Program-made: the position numbers and the translations under genes | From: Clarkia xantiana subsp. parviflora | Taxonomy: Eukaryota; Streptophyta; Magnoliopsida; Myrtales; Onagraceae | DNA length: 64,000 bases | Assembly (NCBI GenBank): GCA_036873135.1 | Contig: JAPTYO010000017.1 | Location: 1,860,001-1,924,000 of the forward strand | Direction of reading: 5' to 3' | Notes under the pieces: model-generated | What the model was told of the DNA's origin: nothing | Databases searched by the model: none | The model's input: only the letters and a program-made list of their open reading frames with translations | Shown: positions 21,441 to 31,140 of the stretch, one piece after another | Layout: each line of letters begins with the position of its first letter | How positions within the stretch are numbered: position 1 is the stretch's first letter

Positions 21441-23530
21441 TGATGATGTGTTTGACGTCTTCATGGGTGACTTGTCGGCAAGTTGATTTTTCCACGTGCC
21501 ACATAGTTCCTCAGTGCATCTAGCGTGTTGAGCTCTTCAACTTCCTCCCTTGGGGATGAACAAATGTTGGTGTTATGCCCCCCAGTTTTGCATCGTTCTT
21601 CAACGTTCTTGCCAAGGAAGGCAGTCATTGGCTCAAGTAGTCGGGGAAGCTTGCTTTCCGGGAGTTTGACATTTGTTTCTTCCAACTTCATGCTCTAAAG
21701 ACTGTAGAAGCCGTCATAATTGGTTCCCTGAATGACGTTGTTTTTTCCACGATTCGCGAGAGGTGGAATATTTTTCGCCTTTTCTTTTCCTTTGCCCTTT
21801 CCTGAAGGCTCCACGTGAGACTACTTTTGATGCTTATTGCTTTGGTCGATATACTTCTTCATTTCTCCTTTTAAGATGAAGCTTTTTACATGGAACCTTA
21901 GGCAGACACAGCTGTCCGTATCGTGGCCATACACTTCGTGATTTTCACACCATTTGCTTTCATCTTTTCCCAATGGGCCTTTGCGGATTTAGAGGGATTT
22001 TTCCAAAGCTTGGTCTCCTTTATTTCTTTCAAGATGACAGACAGCGGTGTGTTCAATGGGACACATTTGGCGAGATTGGTCTCTTTGAGCCTTTGGACGT
22101 CTGACTGGAATGGCCTTTTTTGTTTTTGTTGTCTCTTTTCCCAGGAAGCGTCCATCTTTTCCTCAATTATTGCCTTCAAGGTTCTTGTTGTAAGTCCCGC
22201 GATTGGGATATCACCGTCATCAACAGGTTTTCTCCATCCCTCCTTGTGACGGATGTCAACGTCGTCTTGGCTTGTCATCGTGGAGGAACCTTCCTTGTGC
22301 ATTTTTGAGCGACAGGTTGGAGGTTGTCTCCAAGTCCCTCCTTGGCGTTGTGCTATCATATACGGGTTGTATGAGCGAGCAACTCCTTGCCTTGCTTGTC
22401 GGTACTGGAAGGTACCTTCCGTGTATTGCCCCTACTCCTTGGTGCGGTATGTCTTGATGACTTGTGTTTCGGGACATTGCTCTTTTCCCCTCGGTTTGTC
22501 AGTTGTTTGGAGGCGGAGGTGGTAGTGGCGGGGCATATCCTTGGTTTCTTTTCATTCTTCGGAATGCAAGCAGCTCTTCGAGCGCGGCCATCATGGTAGG
22601 AGTAATAGGTAGTGGCGGGTTGACACCTTCATATCGGGAGACTCCCTCTTCTGGCATCCTGTAAGGAAATTCTTCATTGATGTGCTTCTTAGGCTCAAAT
22701 CCCAATGGGGGTGTAACGTTTTTTGCATTGTGGACTCCTTGGTCAAACTGTGCGAAGGGCGCACTTCTTGTTGGTATGAAGAAGGCATTGGATGTGGCAC
22801 CAGGCATGTGGGAGGATCCAAGTTGACTTCTTGTCGAATTCTGCATGGTTATGACCAAGGCATCGTGGTGCACACTGTGCTCTTTGTCCTTTGATTATAC
22901 ACCAATGACAGCATCCTTCATGACAACATCCTTTATGTCGGCATACTTCATGTCAGCATACTGGGACTCGAGCACTGTCTTTGCAACATACCCTGCTTGC
23001 TCGTATGACTTCTCGCCTCCAACATCAAAATCTTCATGGACCGCATGTGCGTTTTCCATCTTTTCCGAATAGGATGCAATGTACATCGTACTTTGAACTT
23101 CAAGGCCATGCTGTGCGGAAGGCACACTGCTTATTGGCATGGAGAATACGGCGTATCCTAGATTCTTTAGAGTCTCCCTGGATGCGATAAGTTCTTCAAG
23201 CGCATCCATCATGGCTGGTGTGACTGGTGACATGCTGCTTGTGCCTCTTGCTTGCTACTGCACTCCGTCAGCTGGCATCTCGTATGGGAACTCTTCGTTC
23301 CTTTCCGTCCTTTGCTCGAACTCGTTCACTAGTACCTCGTTCTGGACGTCGGGACCATGCTGCGTGGAAGGCGCATTTGCGGTTAACATGGAGGAGGCGG
23401 TAGACTCTGCATCTGGAATGTGAGAAGGTCCTTGTTGGATTCTCGTCGGCTTCTGCTTGTCTGCCCCCGCCTTCTTCGTACGTCTGCCTATGATAGCTTG
23501 CGGTATGGAACAGCTTCTTGTTTGAATCAT
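21440..23530 (-). pseudogene. Element D gag, internally duplicated and broken
   Basis: The start is ATG at 23530, next to the PBS. An N-terminal module with EEFPYEMPADGV and PAMMDALEELIASR (23290-23150) occurs again as EEFPYRMPEEGV and PTMMAALEELLAFR (22680-22560). Between them is HHDALVITM (near 22865), which in A and B belongs to the segment just before protease. A VPLNTPLSVILKEIKET block (22075-22020) precedes a zinc-knuckle-like CENHEVYGHDTDSC near 21930. A second copy, CKTGGHNTNIC, lies near 21570. Stops and frame changes separate the parts. No protease, RT or integrase follows. The layout suggests recombination between gag copies. Confidence 0.75.
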
Positions 23531-23544
23531 GCTTACGGCGCCAA
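23531..23544 (-). other. Primer binding site of element D
   Basis: TTGGCGCCGTAAGC on the minus strand. It shares TTGGCGCCGT with the PBS of A and C, one base from the LTR end. Confidence 0.8.
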
Positions 23545-23545
23545 G

Positions 23546-24185
23546 TGTTGAGATCGTTTTCCACTTGGGATATCTCGAACTGTTTTTCAGGGACCTCGAA
23601 CCTCGATCCACGAACTAACTTTGTCTCTCACCCCGATCCTCGAACTGACTTTGATTTCTATCTCTATCTTCTAAACACCGGGTCCTGCAGAGCGGGCGAT
23701 AACCAGCATGGAGAGGGGGGGGGTGCTGGTTGTGCCCTCTCCGATGCTAAAGTTAGTATTTTAGAGAGAGAAAATTTTAGAGAGAGGTCAGAGCACAAAT
23801 AGCCAATTCTCCAGAGTTTTGAGTCAACTTGTTGAAATGGGAGATCTAGGCCCCTATTTATAAGAAACTTGAGAACTTTGCCCGGTTTGATGTCGGCTTA
23901 CAGGAAGACGCTTACCGACATCAAGGTTGGCTATACGTGCAGTAACTTCTCGTACTTAGTAAAAAAAATCAGGGTATACGCGCAGTACCAGTCGGTAACC
24001 CGGACCATGTCGATATCCGACATGGTCCGGATTGCCTTAGCAATCTAGAGGTCCCTGGTCCGGGTGCGACGCGCATCCGAACCGTTTTGAACCAGGGTGA
24101 CTGCGGTAAGGTCCATTTTATGGTTTTAGCGTGTTTGCGAGGTCCGAAACGTAAATACAAACCCGAATTGGACAGATATCCAACA
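23546..24185 (-). repeat. 5' LTR of element D (640 bp)
   Basis: TGTTGAG..ATATCCAACA on the plus strand. A TATA-like CTTATAAATAGGGG on the minus strand lies at 23851-23864. It keeps the block with a hairpin at 24000-24030 that the left LTR has lost. Confidence 0.92.
24000..24030. repeat. Perfect 13-bp inverted repeat in D's right LTR
   Basis: CCGGACCATGTCG and its exact reverse complement are separated by 5 nt. It lies inside the block of about 80 bp absent from D's left LTR. Confidence 0.85.
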
Positions 24186-24440
24186 GGTATCTACGCCTTG
24201 TCGGCGTTGGCGCATTCGAGGATACCTCTTGAGCAACGGGTACCGGGGGTAGGTGGCACTTCATTCTAGACGTGAACCGGTGACTCCTCCATTAGTTGTT
24301 TCATTCTTGGCACTTGAGTGTTCGGGTGTAGCGGTGGTGTCGAACCCTCCAGGGATGCTCGTGACCCTCCGAGTTTCCACTAGCAGTCATCCATCTCATA
24401 ATCGTCTGGTTTTTTGTTCAATCACACAAAACGGCGTCAA
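24186..24440 (-). pseudogene. Element B gag N-terminus, cut off by element D
   Basis: This stretch continues B's gag across D's insertion point: GGTAT at 24186 duplicates 16133-16137. The minus strand reads through a worn Gag N-terminal region. It ends at a degenerate PBS (TTGACGCCGTTTTGTG on the minus strand, 24425-24440) next to B's LTR. Little more can be said of the protein because of short length and stops. Confidence 0.55.
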
Positions 24441-25088
24441 TGATGGAACAAGCTCGTTGGGGGTTCCGGACTAGGCGGTCGTGCGTCGTGTCGAGTTCCT
24501 ATACTCTACGTGTTTCCCGTCTCCTTGATGTTATCGTCGATCACTTTCCAAGTTATCGATTACCTGCAAGAAAGATTGCGCCAGAGGGGGGGTGTCTCTG
24601 GCGAACCCTCTCTGATGCTAAAGTCAGAGCTGGATTCTAGAGAGATAAAGTAGAGAGAATACAGAGCAATGTTGCCAAGATGTATAAAATTAAGAATGCC
24701 TCCTCCTATTTATAGAGTTTGAGTATTGTACGGGTGGGACCCGTGTAAAAATGGTAGTTCCGTAAGTAGGTGGAGGGTAATTTCGTAAATATGTAGAGAC
24801 CCAGGTGTCAGATAACCAAGGATTCTGGGTCAGACGCGGGACGCGTCGACCCCGTGACACTGGACCTGGCCGGTACAGGTCTGGAGTTACCGGACAGGTC
24901 CGGTACCGATGGTACTGACCGGTCCGGTGTCACCGGACTAGTCAGGTACCAATGATACTAGACTAGTCCAGTAACGTGATACTGGTCTTGCGTGCAAAAA
25001 TATAAAAGCCTTAGTCCCGTAACATGTTCGGGGTCGACGGTGCGACCATATCGAGCTATTTTGAGGTCCAATCGGGTGTATATCCATA
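24441..25088 (-). repeat. 5' LTR of element B (right boundary approximate)
   Basis: It starts TGATGGAACAAGC right after the PBS-like site. It shares the landmark order of the D and E LTRs: a G-rich block, CTCTCTGATGCTAAAGTCAGA, a TATA-like CTATAAATAGGAGG on the minus strand, and an end near ATATCCATA (about 25088). The exact right end is not a clean CA, so it is uncertain. It contains many CCGGT/ACCGG short repeats (24870-24980). Confidence 0.65.
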
Positions 25089-25657
25089 AAGTTTATAAGT
25101 GATCGGTGCATATCGATACAATAATACTACACATAAAAGTTATTATTATTCTATTATTATTTGAATTCAACTTTAATATTGATATGTGTTGCTAACCACG
25201 CACAAGGCACACGACTAATACTTATTTATTGGAACAAGATTTTAATTGACCTAATTAACTTTTAAGATAAAAAATTAACTTTGAAAATCGTGGTGTTGTA
25301 CCCACTAGTTGTAAGAGAAAACACTATTAAAATTATAGGAAGCGGAAAAATGTCTATAAAAAATTGAACAATACTGCTCTTTCCTACCAAAATTAAACCT
25401 TCTAAAACCATCATATATATATAAGTTAAACGTTCCGTCAAAATTTATTATTTTATTAAATCATATATATATTACACTTTTTTGCCCAATCATATATATA
25501 TATATATTGCTAAAAAGAGTGAATAATTAGTTTCTACATATATCTTAATTTTTTTTTCACTAAAATCATTCATTTATCAAACTATTATCATAATATATTT
25601 TCCCTAAATTACATATTATTTCATATCCATAAAAAGTATGTAATAAATGGTTATAAA
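25089..25657. other. AT-rich intergenic sequence
   Basis: No ORF, LTR end or repeat array was seen apart from short TA runs (about 25470-25505). It is the right flank of element B. Confidence 0.6.
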
Positions 25658-25666
25658 CTTGCACCT

Positions 25667-27232
25667 TGATAATTTGAAGGGAGCCAAATAGATGACACTA
25701 TTTTGGATGCTCTTAACTGGAAGAGCCACGGACTAAAGTCACTGCCTCGGCACAGTCAGTCCGGGTCAATTGCGGAGCTCCATCTCCGGCCAAAGCGAAG
25801 CCTACACCAAAGCCAAAGCCCGAAGTCTTCCCACCAAAGATGGTCTTGCTTTACCTCGCGTTAACCCCATCTTCTGCCGTCGTCGCCTCAAACCGAGGAA
25901 CCTACTACTCCCTCTTCCTCTGCACTGCCCCAACATCAACACAGCCACCTCCCCCGAGCCCGCACAAGAACTCCCCGATACCCCCTCAACCACCACCACG
26001 AGCAACGCAACCACTCTCACCAACCCCAATCGGGCCATTCCACCCACCACACGAGCATCAACGCCCCCTAAGCCTAAGCCGGAACCCCACCATAACGGAT
26101 GGCTTTGTTCATCCTCGCATTCATCCAACTCTCCGCATACGCCTCGGCACCACCACCACCACCCCCGAACTCCCGCACACCCTCACCACCACCACCACCC
26201 CCGAGACTGCACAAGGACCCCCCACCACCAGTACAACCACCTCCATTGGGTCCCAGCACCAGCACACGCGTACACGCGCCGTCACGCGCCGACACGCGCG
26301 ACACACGCCCCTCCACACGCGCCCCACGCGCTCCCACGCGCCTTCCACCAAACACTCACGCGCTCACTACAGCGGCGCGTGCCATCCACGCGCCGCCTTG
26401 CGCGCTAACGTGCGGGCGTACGCGCTAGCACGCGTCTCCACCTGCCGACACGGCCCACCTGTACTGCCCCAATGCCGTGCGCCGGTTGCCTACGCCCCTC
26501 CACGCAATATCGTGGATGCTATTCACCATTTTAAGCTCAAACATGACTTCATCTTGGCGGTACAGCCCACTACTTCCGCCCCTCTAACCCCTTCTGGTCA
26601 AACTCATAGTTTGTCAGAACCAACACTATGTACATCGAACGTCCCACTGCATGACTTATACTCTTCGGGGTATCCAAGATATGACTGCGGTCATATTTCA
26701 TTTCCCTCCTCTCCTCGCGGAGAATCAGAGTTTTTCTTTGGTACCCCCCTTGCTCAAGTCCTTCGTGGATGTTCCTATGGTTGGGGCGCCTTACAGAAAT
26801 ACTCTACACCACTCATGCGGTAAACGTCGTTTATGTTCAAAGCTGTTTGCGTTTGGGATATACTATGGGTCCGGTTTGGTATCGCTTTGTGTGCAGGTCA
26901 TCTGTTGGCTATGTCAGTCTTAAGGGAGGTTCTCTTACCTTCCGAAGGATTGCATACTCTGCTATTTCAGACGATCCCTCCTCTCCAATCTTCTATCCGT
27001 TGCCTGGGGTCATATCCATCAATAAGTCGATCTGCTGTTTTAGTTTATTCATCATTAGCTGTAATTCTATTTCCTGCTTTGTTATTTTTGTCTTCTTTGA
27101 TTGGGCCGCATCTATTCTACTTGTTCGGGTATTGGACGTCAACCAATACCTCCGGAGCAGTTAGGTCTCATTGGTAGATTGTAATAATCTTTTTAATTCA
27201 ATAAAATCGGCACACTTGAGATAAAAAAAAAC
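25667..27232 (+). mobile_element. Poly(A)-tailed retrocopy of unknown origin
   Basis: The insert ends in AATAAA (27200-27205) and an A-run (27222-27231). It is flanked by CTTGCACCT at 25658-25666 and 27233-27241, a 9-bp target duplication. This is the signature of LINE-driven retroposition: a LINE 3' end, a SINE-like unit or a processed copy of a host transcript. The body has a sharply different composition from its flanks: C-rich 25750-26480, more balanced after that. I could not recognise RT or endonuclease motifs, so I favour a processed copy of a transcript, but a truncated LINE is possible. Confidence 0.6.
25840..26823 (+). CDS. Proline/threonine/histidine-rich ORF inside the retrocopy, function unknown
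   Basis: The 327-codon open frame starts MVLLYLALTPSSAVVA, which could pass for a short signal-like hydrophobic start. A Pro-rich part follows (residues about 30-75), then a His/Thr/Arg/Ala-rich low-complexity part (about 95-225). A less biased C-terminal third includes NIVDAIHHFKLKHDFIL near residue 230. Codon bias in the low-complexity part comes from CCA/CAC/ACG runs, and two other frames are also open there, so the frame may be chance. Related-looking coding text in the other two frames after 26650 hints at frameshifts. I do not recognise a family. Confidence 0.3.
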   Translation: MVLLYLALTPSSAVVASNRGTYYSLFLCTAPTSTQPPPPSPHKNSPIPPQPPPRATQPLSPTPIGPFHPPHEHQRPLSLSRNPTITDGFVHPRIHPTLRIRLGTTTTTPELPHTLTTTTTPETAQGPPTTSTTTSIGSQHQHTRTRAVTRRHARHTPLHTRPTRSHAPSTKHSRAHYSGACHPRAALRANVRAYALARVSTCRHGPPVLPQCRAPVAYAPPRNIVDAIHHFKLKHDFILAVQPTTSAPLTPSGQTHSLSEPTLCTSNVPLHDLYSSGYPRYDCGHISFPSSPRGESEFFFGTPLAQVLRGCSYGWGALQKYSTPLMR

Positions 27233-27278
27233 CTTGCACCTCTAATCTACAGTTACATTTATTTACTATACTAGCTAC

Positions 27279-27322
27279 TAAACTAAACTAAACTAAACTA
27301 AACTAAACTAAACTAAACTAAA
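27279..27322. repeat. (AAACT)n microsatellite, about 9 copies
   Basis: A pure 5-bp repeat just downstream of the retrocopy. It is not the plant telomere unit. Confidence 0.95.
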
Positions 27323-28101
27323 CATTTACATTTAGTTACATTTAATTTAAATAAAACTAAACTAAACATTTTTTTTTAAATATTTGTAAACTTTATTTAA
27401 GTATATATTATATATATAAAATACATTACATCTATATTCATATAAAATATGTCTATATAAAACACTATTTTAAATAAAATAATATTTTTATATAATATAC
27501 AAAATATATATATATGTTCACGCTTTTATATATTATATATTATTTTCAATTGTATTGTATATACTGAATATATATTATAAAATTATATTTACTTACTACT
27601 CATTATAAATAAATATTCTTATTAATATATAGTTTTTATTTGTATTATAACTTCCAGCTTCTTTCATAAATCATAAAATTGTATATCTATAAAAATAATT
27701 ATATATATATAATCTTTTCTATAAGCAAATAGAGATATATTAATTATTCAAAATTCAATTCAGTTTGATTTTAACTATTCATCTAGTAGTTTTATTCTAA
27801 ATAGTTTTATTTTATTTTTGGCTTTGAATGTTATATATATATATATATATATTTTTTTTTATTTATAAATATGTTTGGTATGATTTGATGATAAGCGTAT
27901 ATATATTAATTTAATACTTCGATCAGCAGGTCCCAGTTAATCTTAGCGGGAGAAACGAAATCGGAGCTGAATTTGATGATATAACAAATAAATACAGTTT
28001 GATTGAGGTACTGACGATTTAGTTGCTGGTCTAGGACCGAACTTAAATGTATTAACCAACGTCATTTTTAATGCTAGAGTGAATATATAATATGCTGGAA
28101 G
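27323..28101. other. AT-rich sequence without genes
   Basis: Very high A+T with TA runs (for example 27834-27852). No supported feature; left flank of element F. Confidence 0.6.
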
Positions 28102-28688
28102 TGTTAGATTACGGGGAGTAATCACTACGGATACTTAAACAAGGAACATGCTAGTAATTGGAATTACGCAGCGGAAGTTTCGCACATACCTTTAGGATGA
28201 TCCGTAGACCCAAGATCTTCTCAGGAGGGAGTTCACGATCCTCCGGTCGGGACCTGTAGAGGTTCTTGTTAGAGAAGCCCTACATGGTACAAGCCCCACA
28301 GCAAAGCCTCTGATCGATTCTTGGCACGGGGACAGATATCTGGAGAGTTTGCTCGAAAGCAATTTGGCACACCCTTGGTGAGTGATATGGTTCGGCCGAA
28401 CTAGGCTGTTATGGGGGGAGGGTGTATTTCTCTCTAAAACACTCTTGTGAGGGAGTTATGATTAACCCTAAAAATACCCTAACACCTCTTATTTATAGGA
28501 GGAGTAAAGTGGACAATTACGTATTTCTGTCGGCCTATGTATTTTGGGAGGCCCAATTTTGGGCCTCCCATGTCAATTGGGATTTGGGTCTAGACCAATT
28601 ACCCTAATGTGACATTTACCCAAGTTCATTAGGTAAACTATACATATTATGGGCTACCAATTACGGCGCCCATTACCATATGCTTACA
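28102..28688 (-). repeat. 3' LTR of copia element F (587 bp)
   Basis: TGTTAGATTACGG..ATATGCTTACA; one of four copies of this LTR in the window (also 35774, 38527 and 46407). The next bases on its right (GCTCCCACTC) are the polypurine tract read backwards (GAGTGGGAGC). Confidence 0.93.
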
Positions 28689-29840
28689 GCTCCCACTCGC
28701 CGGAATAGGAGGGTGCATGTTAATGTATTGTCGACCAAATCTTGATCAACAATTCTCTCCTTTGATCTGCTCCTTGCTTCCGAATAGTTCATACGAGGTA
28801 TGCCGTGCTACCGACGGATACGACGAGCATCATGCTACTCATCTGTTAGGAGTATTGTAGCGCCCGCGGAACGTTGATTCCCTTTTCTCCAATCAGTCTG
28901 TTATAAACAACATTTATATTGTACCGCGCTGTATCCTAGGTCAACTGTTAATTATCTTTTTTTTTTGCCTAGTTTCCACATAGGAACACTTCTCCTAGGC
29001 ATCCGTACAAGTATTTACAACTTTCAACTAATATCTGGTTGGTGGCAACCTAGTGAATACAAGAGTCAGTTAATTACAGGTGAACTTGACCATCCCCATC
29101 GCTCATATCCTTAGTCAGACCCAACCGGTTTACAAAGACGTGGTCACTGGGCCTTTTTGTTCAGCACTACGCTCGTACGTCGGGAAGCGAGCATTGAGCC
29201 TGACCTTAGATATGAGTTCTGAGTCTGTGAGGATACTTTAGGTACCTCTTCATAAGGCTCCTGGGATCAATGACACGCTCGAGGTGAAGAAGTTTACGCC
29301 CGCCAGAATTACGAGGATTCCTTCCTAGCACAACCGAGTTGTGACTGGAAAAGGGTTGTGTAAATCATGTTATCACAGATTCTCATCTGCCCCAGAATGT
29401 GGTTAAATGACGAACTAAGTCCATCACGGCGATATGCAAATGAAGATCATGTCGAGTTACTTCGAAACTAGATAATCGTCCTGCTTAATCAGGTTTATCC
29501 CCGTGACTCTTAGCCAGTCTTTCTTGGTAGAGGCCTCCCTCCACCGCAAGACTATCGTACCTGTGTGACTAGGTAAAACTCACATTCGACATAGTTTGGC
29601 AGAGGATTGCGTCCTCCTACGACTTAGTTTATAGACCGCAAATATGACGTAATTAAAATATTATGACGTCGATTGATCATAAACTCAGTTGAAATTCTTT
29701 CGCTTACAAAATGTAACTTTCTAATATCAAAATGCTATCACAGATACATTCCATTTCTAAACCCTACGCAATCCAAGCAGTTTTACATGCTTTTCGAATA
29801 TGTCCATGCGTAGTGGTTTAGTTAATGGGTCCGTTACCAA
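28689..29840 (-). other. Element F 3' non-coding region
   Basis: No ORF longer than about 60 codons and no domain seen. It aligns by eye with 39130-40290 of element G, so it belongs to the element and not to host DNA. Confidence 0.75.
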
Positions 29841-29844
29841 GTTA

Positions 29845-30240
29845 TTAATGGACAAGTATTCCATAGTGATTATATTGTCTAATACTATTAAAATTTAGCA
29901 TGAAATTATTTCTCATCAATGTGTTTGGTCCTACTACGGTACTTCGGATTCTTAAATGCCGCAATGGCTGCTTGACTGTCAGAGAAGATCTTAATGGGTT
30001 TATATTCTCAACATCACCATCAAGCACTGCAGTTAGAATCCTTTTAAGCCAGACCTCTTCCTGTGCATTCTTAGAGAGAGCTTTGAATTCTGATTCCATT
30101 GTGGACAACGCGACCTAGCTTTGCTTCTTGCTAATCCATGAAATGGCGGCATTAGAAAGGAGGAATGCTCCTCATGTGGTGGACTTACGATCATCCGGAT
30201 AGCCACCAAGGTCGGCATCATTGTAATAGGTCAATTCTAA
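29845..30240 (-). pseudogene. Element F RNase H
   Basis: STMESEFKALSKNAQEEVWL (about 30105-30045) is the typical end block of copia RNase H, the region of the last catalytic acid. It is followed by DSQAA-like and NPKYRSRTKHID-like blocks in shifted frames. At least two frameshifts are present. The matching region in G is at 40390-40650. Confidence 0.85.
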
Positions 30241-30438
30241 TTTTCTGCCCTAATAGCACAATTCGTAGTCGGCAGTACCTTTTCGGATAACGAGTTCCTC
30301 GTTTTATAGTCTTTAAATTTTGATGACCAAGATCTGAAAGGAAACGTGCTACTAGTCCTACGGCGTAAGAGATATCCGGACGGGTGCATTACATGGCGTA
30401 GAACAAACTACCGACCATGAGAAAACATCCTTCACCCT

Positions 30439-31140
30439 TTATCTATTAACTCTCTGCCAGGTTCTTGGGGCCGTCACGTTCTGACAGTGCGCACCCAAAC
30501 AACATTGGCGTTTCCACGGAATTTGGTATCCTATAATCTGAATCCTTTTCAACAGCTTGTTTATATAAGCCTCTTGAGACAGACAAAATTTCCGAGTAGC
30601 CCGATCTCTAGCAATTTCAATGCCCAAGATGTACGTGGCCTCTCCCATGTCTTTCATCTCAAATAAAGATGCCAACAAGGACTTTGACTTATTCATTAAT
30701 CTCATGTCGTTTACAGCAATAAGTATGTCGTCCACGCATAAGGTTAAGATGACATACTTAGTCCTGGAGGTCTTATAATACACGCACGGATCCTCATGAA
30801 AATTCAGAAATCTGTTTCCTACGATTTCCTCGTGGAATTTGCGGTAACATTGCCGAGACGACTGTTCAAGACCGTGGTTGGACCTATGGAGTTTACAAAC
30901 TTTTACGTTCGTTACCAGGAGTAATAAAACGCTCCGGTTGCTCCATGTAGATTTCTTCCTCTAGGTTTCCGAGGAGGAATACAGTCTTTATACTCATTTG
31001 GTGAGGTTCGTAATCGAAACCTGCAACCACGACCATGAATGGCCCTGCACCGTGGTTTTACGCACAGGTGTTGAGTATGTTTCGTCAAAGTCCACTCCGT
31101 GAAGTTAGGTATAGCCTTTCGCAACGAGTTGAGTTGTGTA
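30439..31140 (-). pseudogene. Element F reverse transcriptase
   Basis: YVILTLCVDDILIAVND (about 30755-30705) holds the VDD catalytic motif of copia RT. LASLFEMKDMGEATYILGIE and KFCLSQEAYINKLL follow. Upstream, fragments matching the TAFL-GNLEEEIYMEQ block of copia RT occur in broken frames near 30950-31000; the unbroken equivalent is in G at about 41490. Truncated and frameshifted. Confidence 0.9.

Larger units (their letters stand above)
16138..24185 (-). mobile_element. Element D: complete non-autonomous LTR element without pol
   Basis: Left LTR 16138-16696 and right LTR 23546-24185 are flanked by the 5-bp duplication GGTAT (16133-16137 and 24186-24190). The PBS (23531-23544) and a polypurine tract (16697-16713) put its 5' end on the right. 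Only a broken, rearranged gag (23530-21440) and about 4.7 kb of non-coding, repeat-bearing DNA lie between the LTRs, so it must have relied on proteins of a relative. Its gag resembles that of host element B, and its 3' region resembles that of element E near 49.6-50.6 kb and 63.1-64 kb. Confidence 0.92.
9616..25088 (-). mobile_element. Element B: old, pol-less Tat-like element carrying nested elements A and D
   Basis: Read on the minus strand: right (5') LTR 24441 to about 25088, degenerate PBS at 24425-24440, gag N-terminus 24440-24186, then element D as an insertion (16138-24185). Gag/protease continue at 16137-13600, then a second gag fragment 13450-12740, repeat arrays 12510-11200, and a plus-strand antisense gene 9616-10682 cut by element A. 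Its left end lies beyond A, outside the window. No RT, RNase H or integrase was found. Its gag and antisense protein are related to those of A and C but clearly diverged, and many stops show it is older than A and D. Confidence 0.75.

Noticed and set aside
25802..26355. Glycine/valine-rich minus-strand ORFs opposite the proline-rich ORF
   Set aside because: They come from the complement of CAC/CCA runs; no start context or domain supports them.
27279..27322. (AAACT)n resembling telomere DNA
   Set aside because: The plant telomere unit is CCCTAAA; the two extra C are absent, so this is a plain microsatellite.
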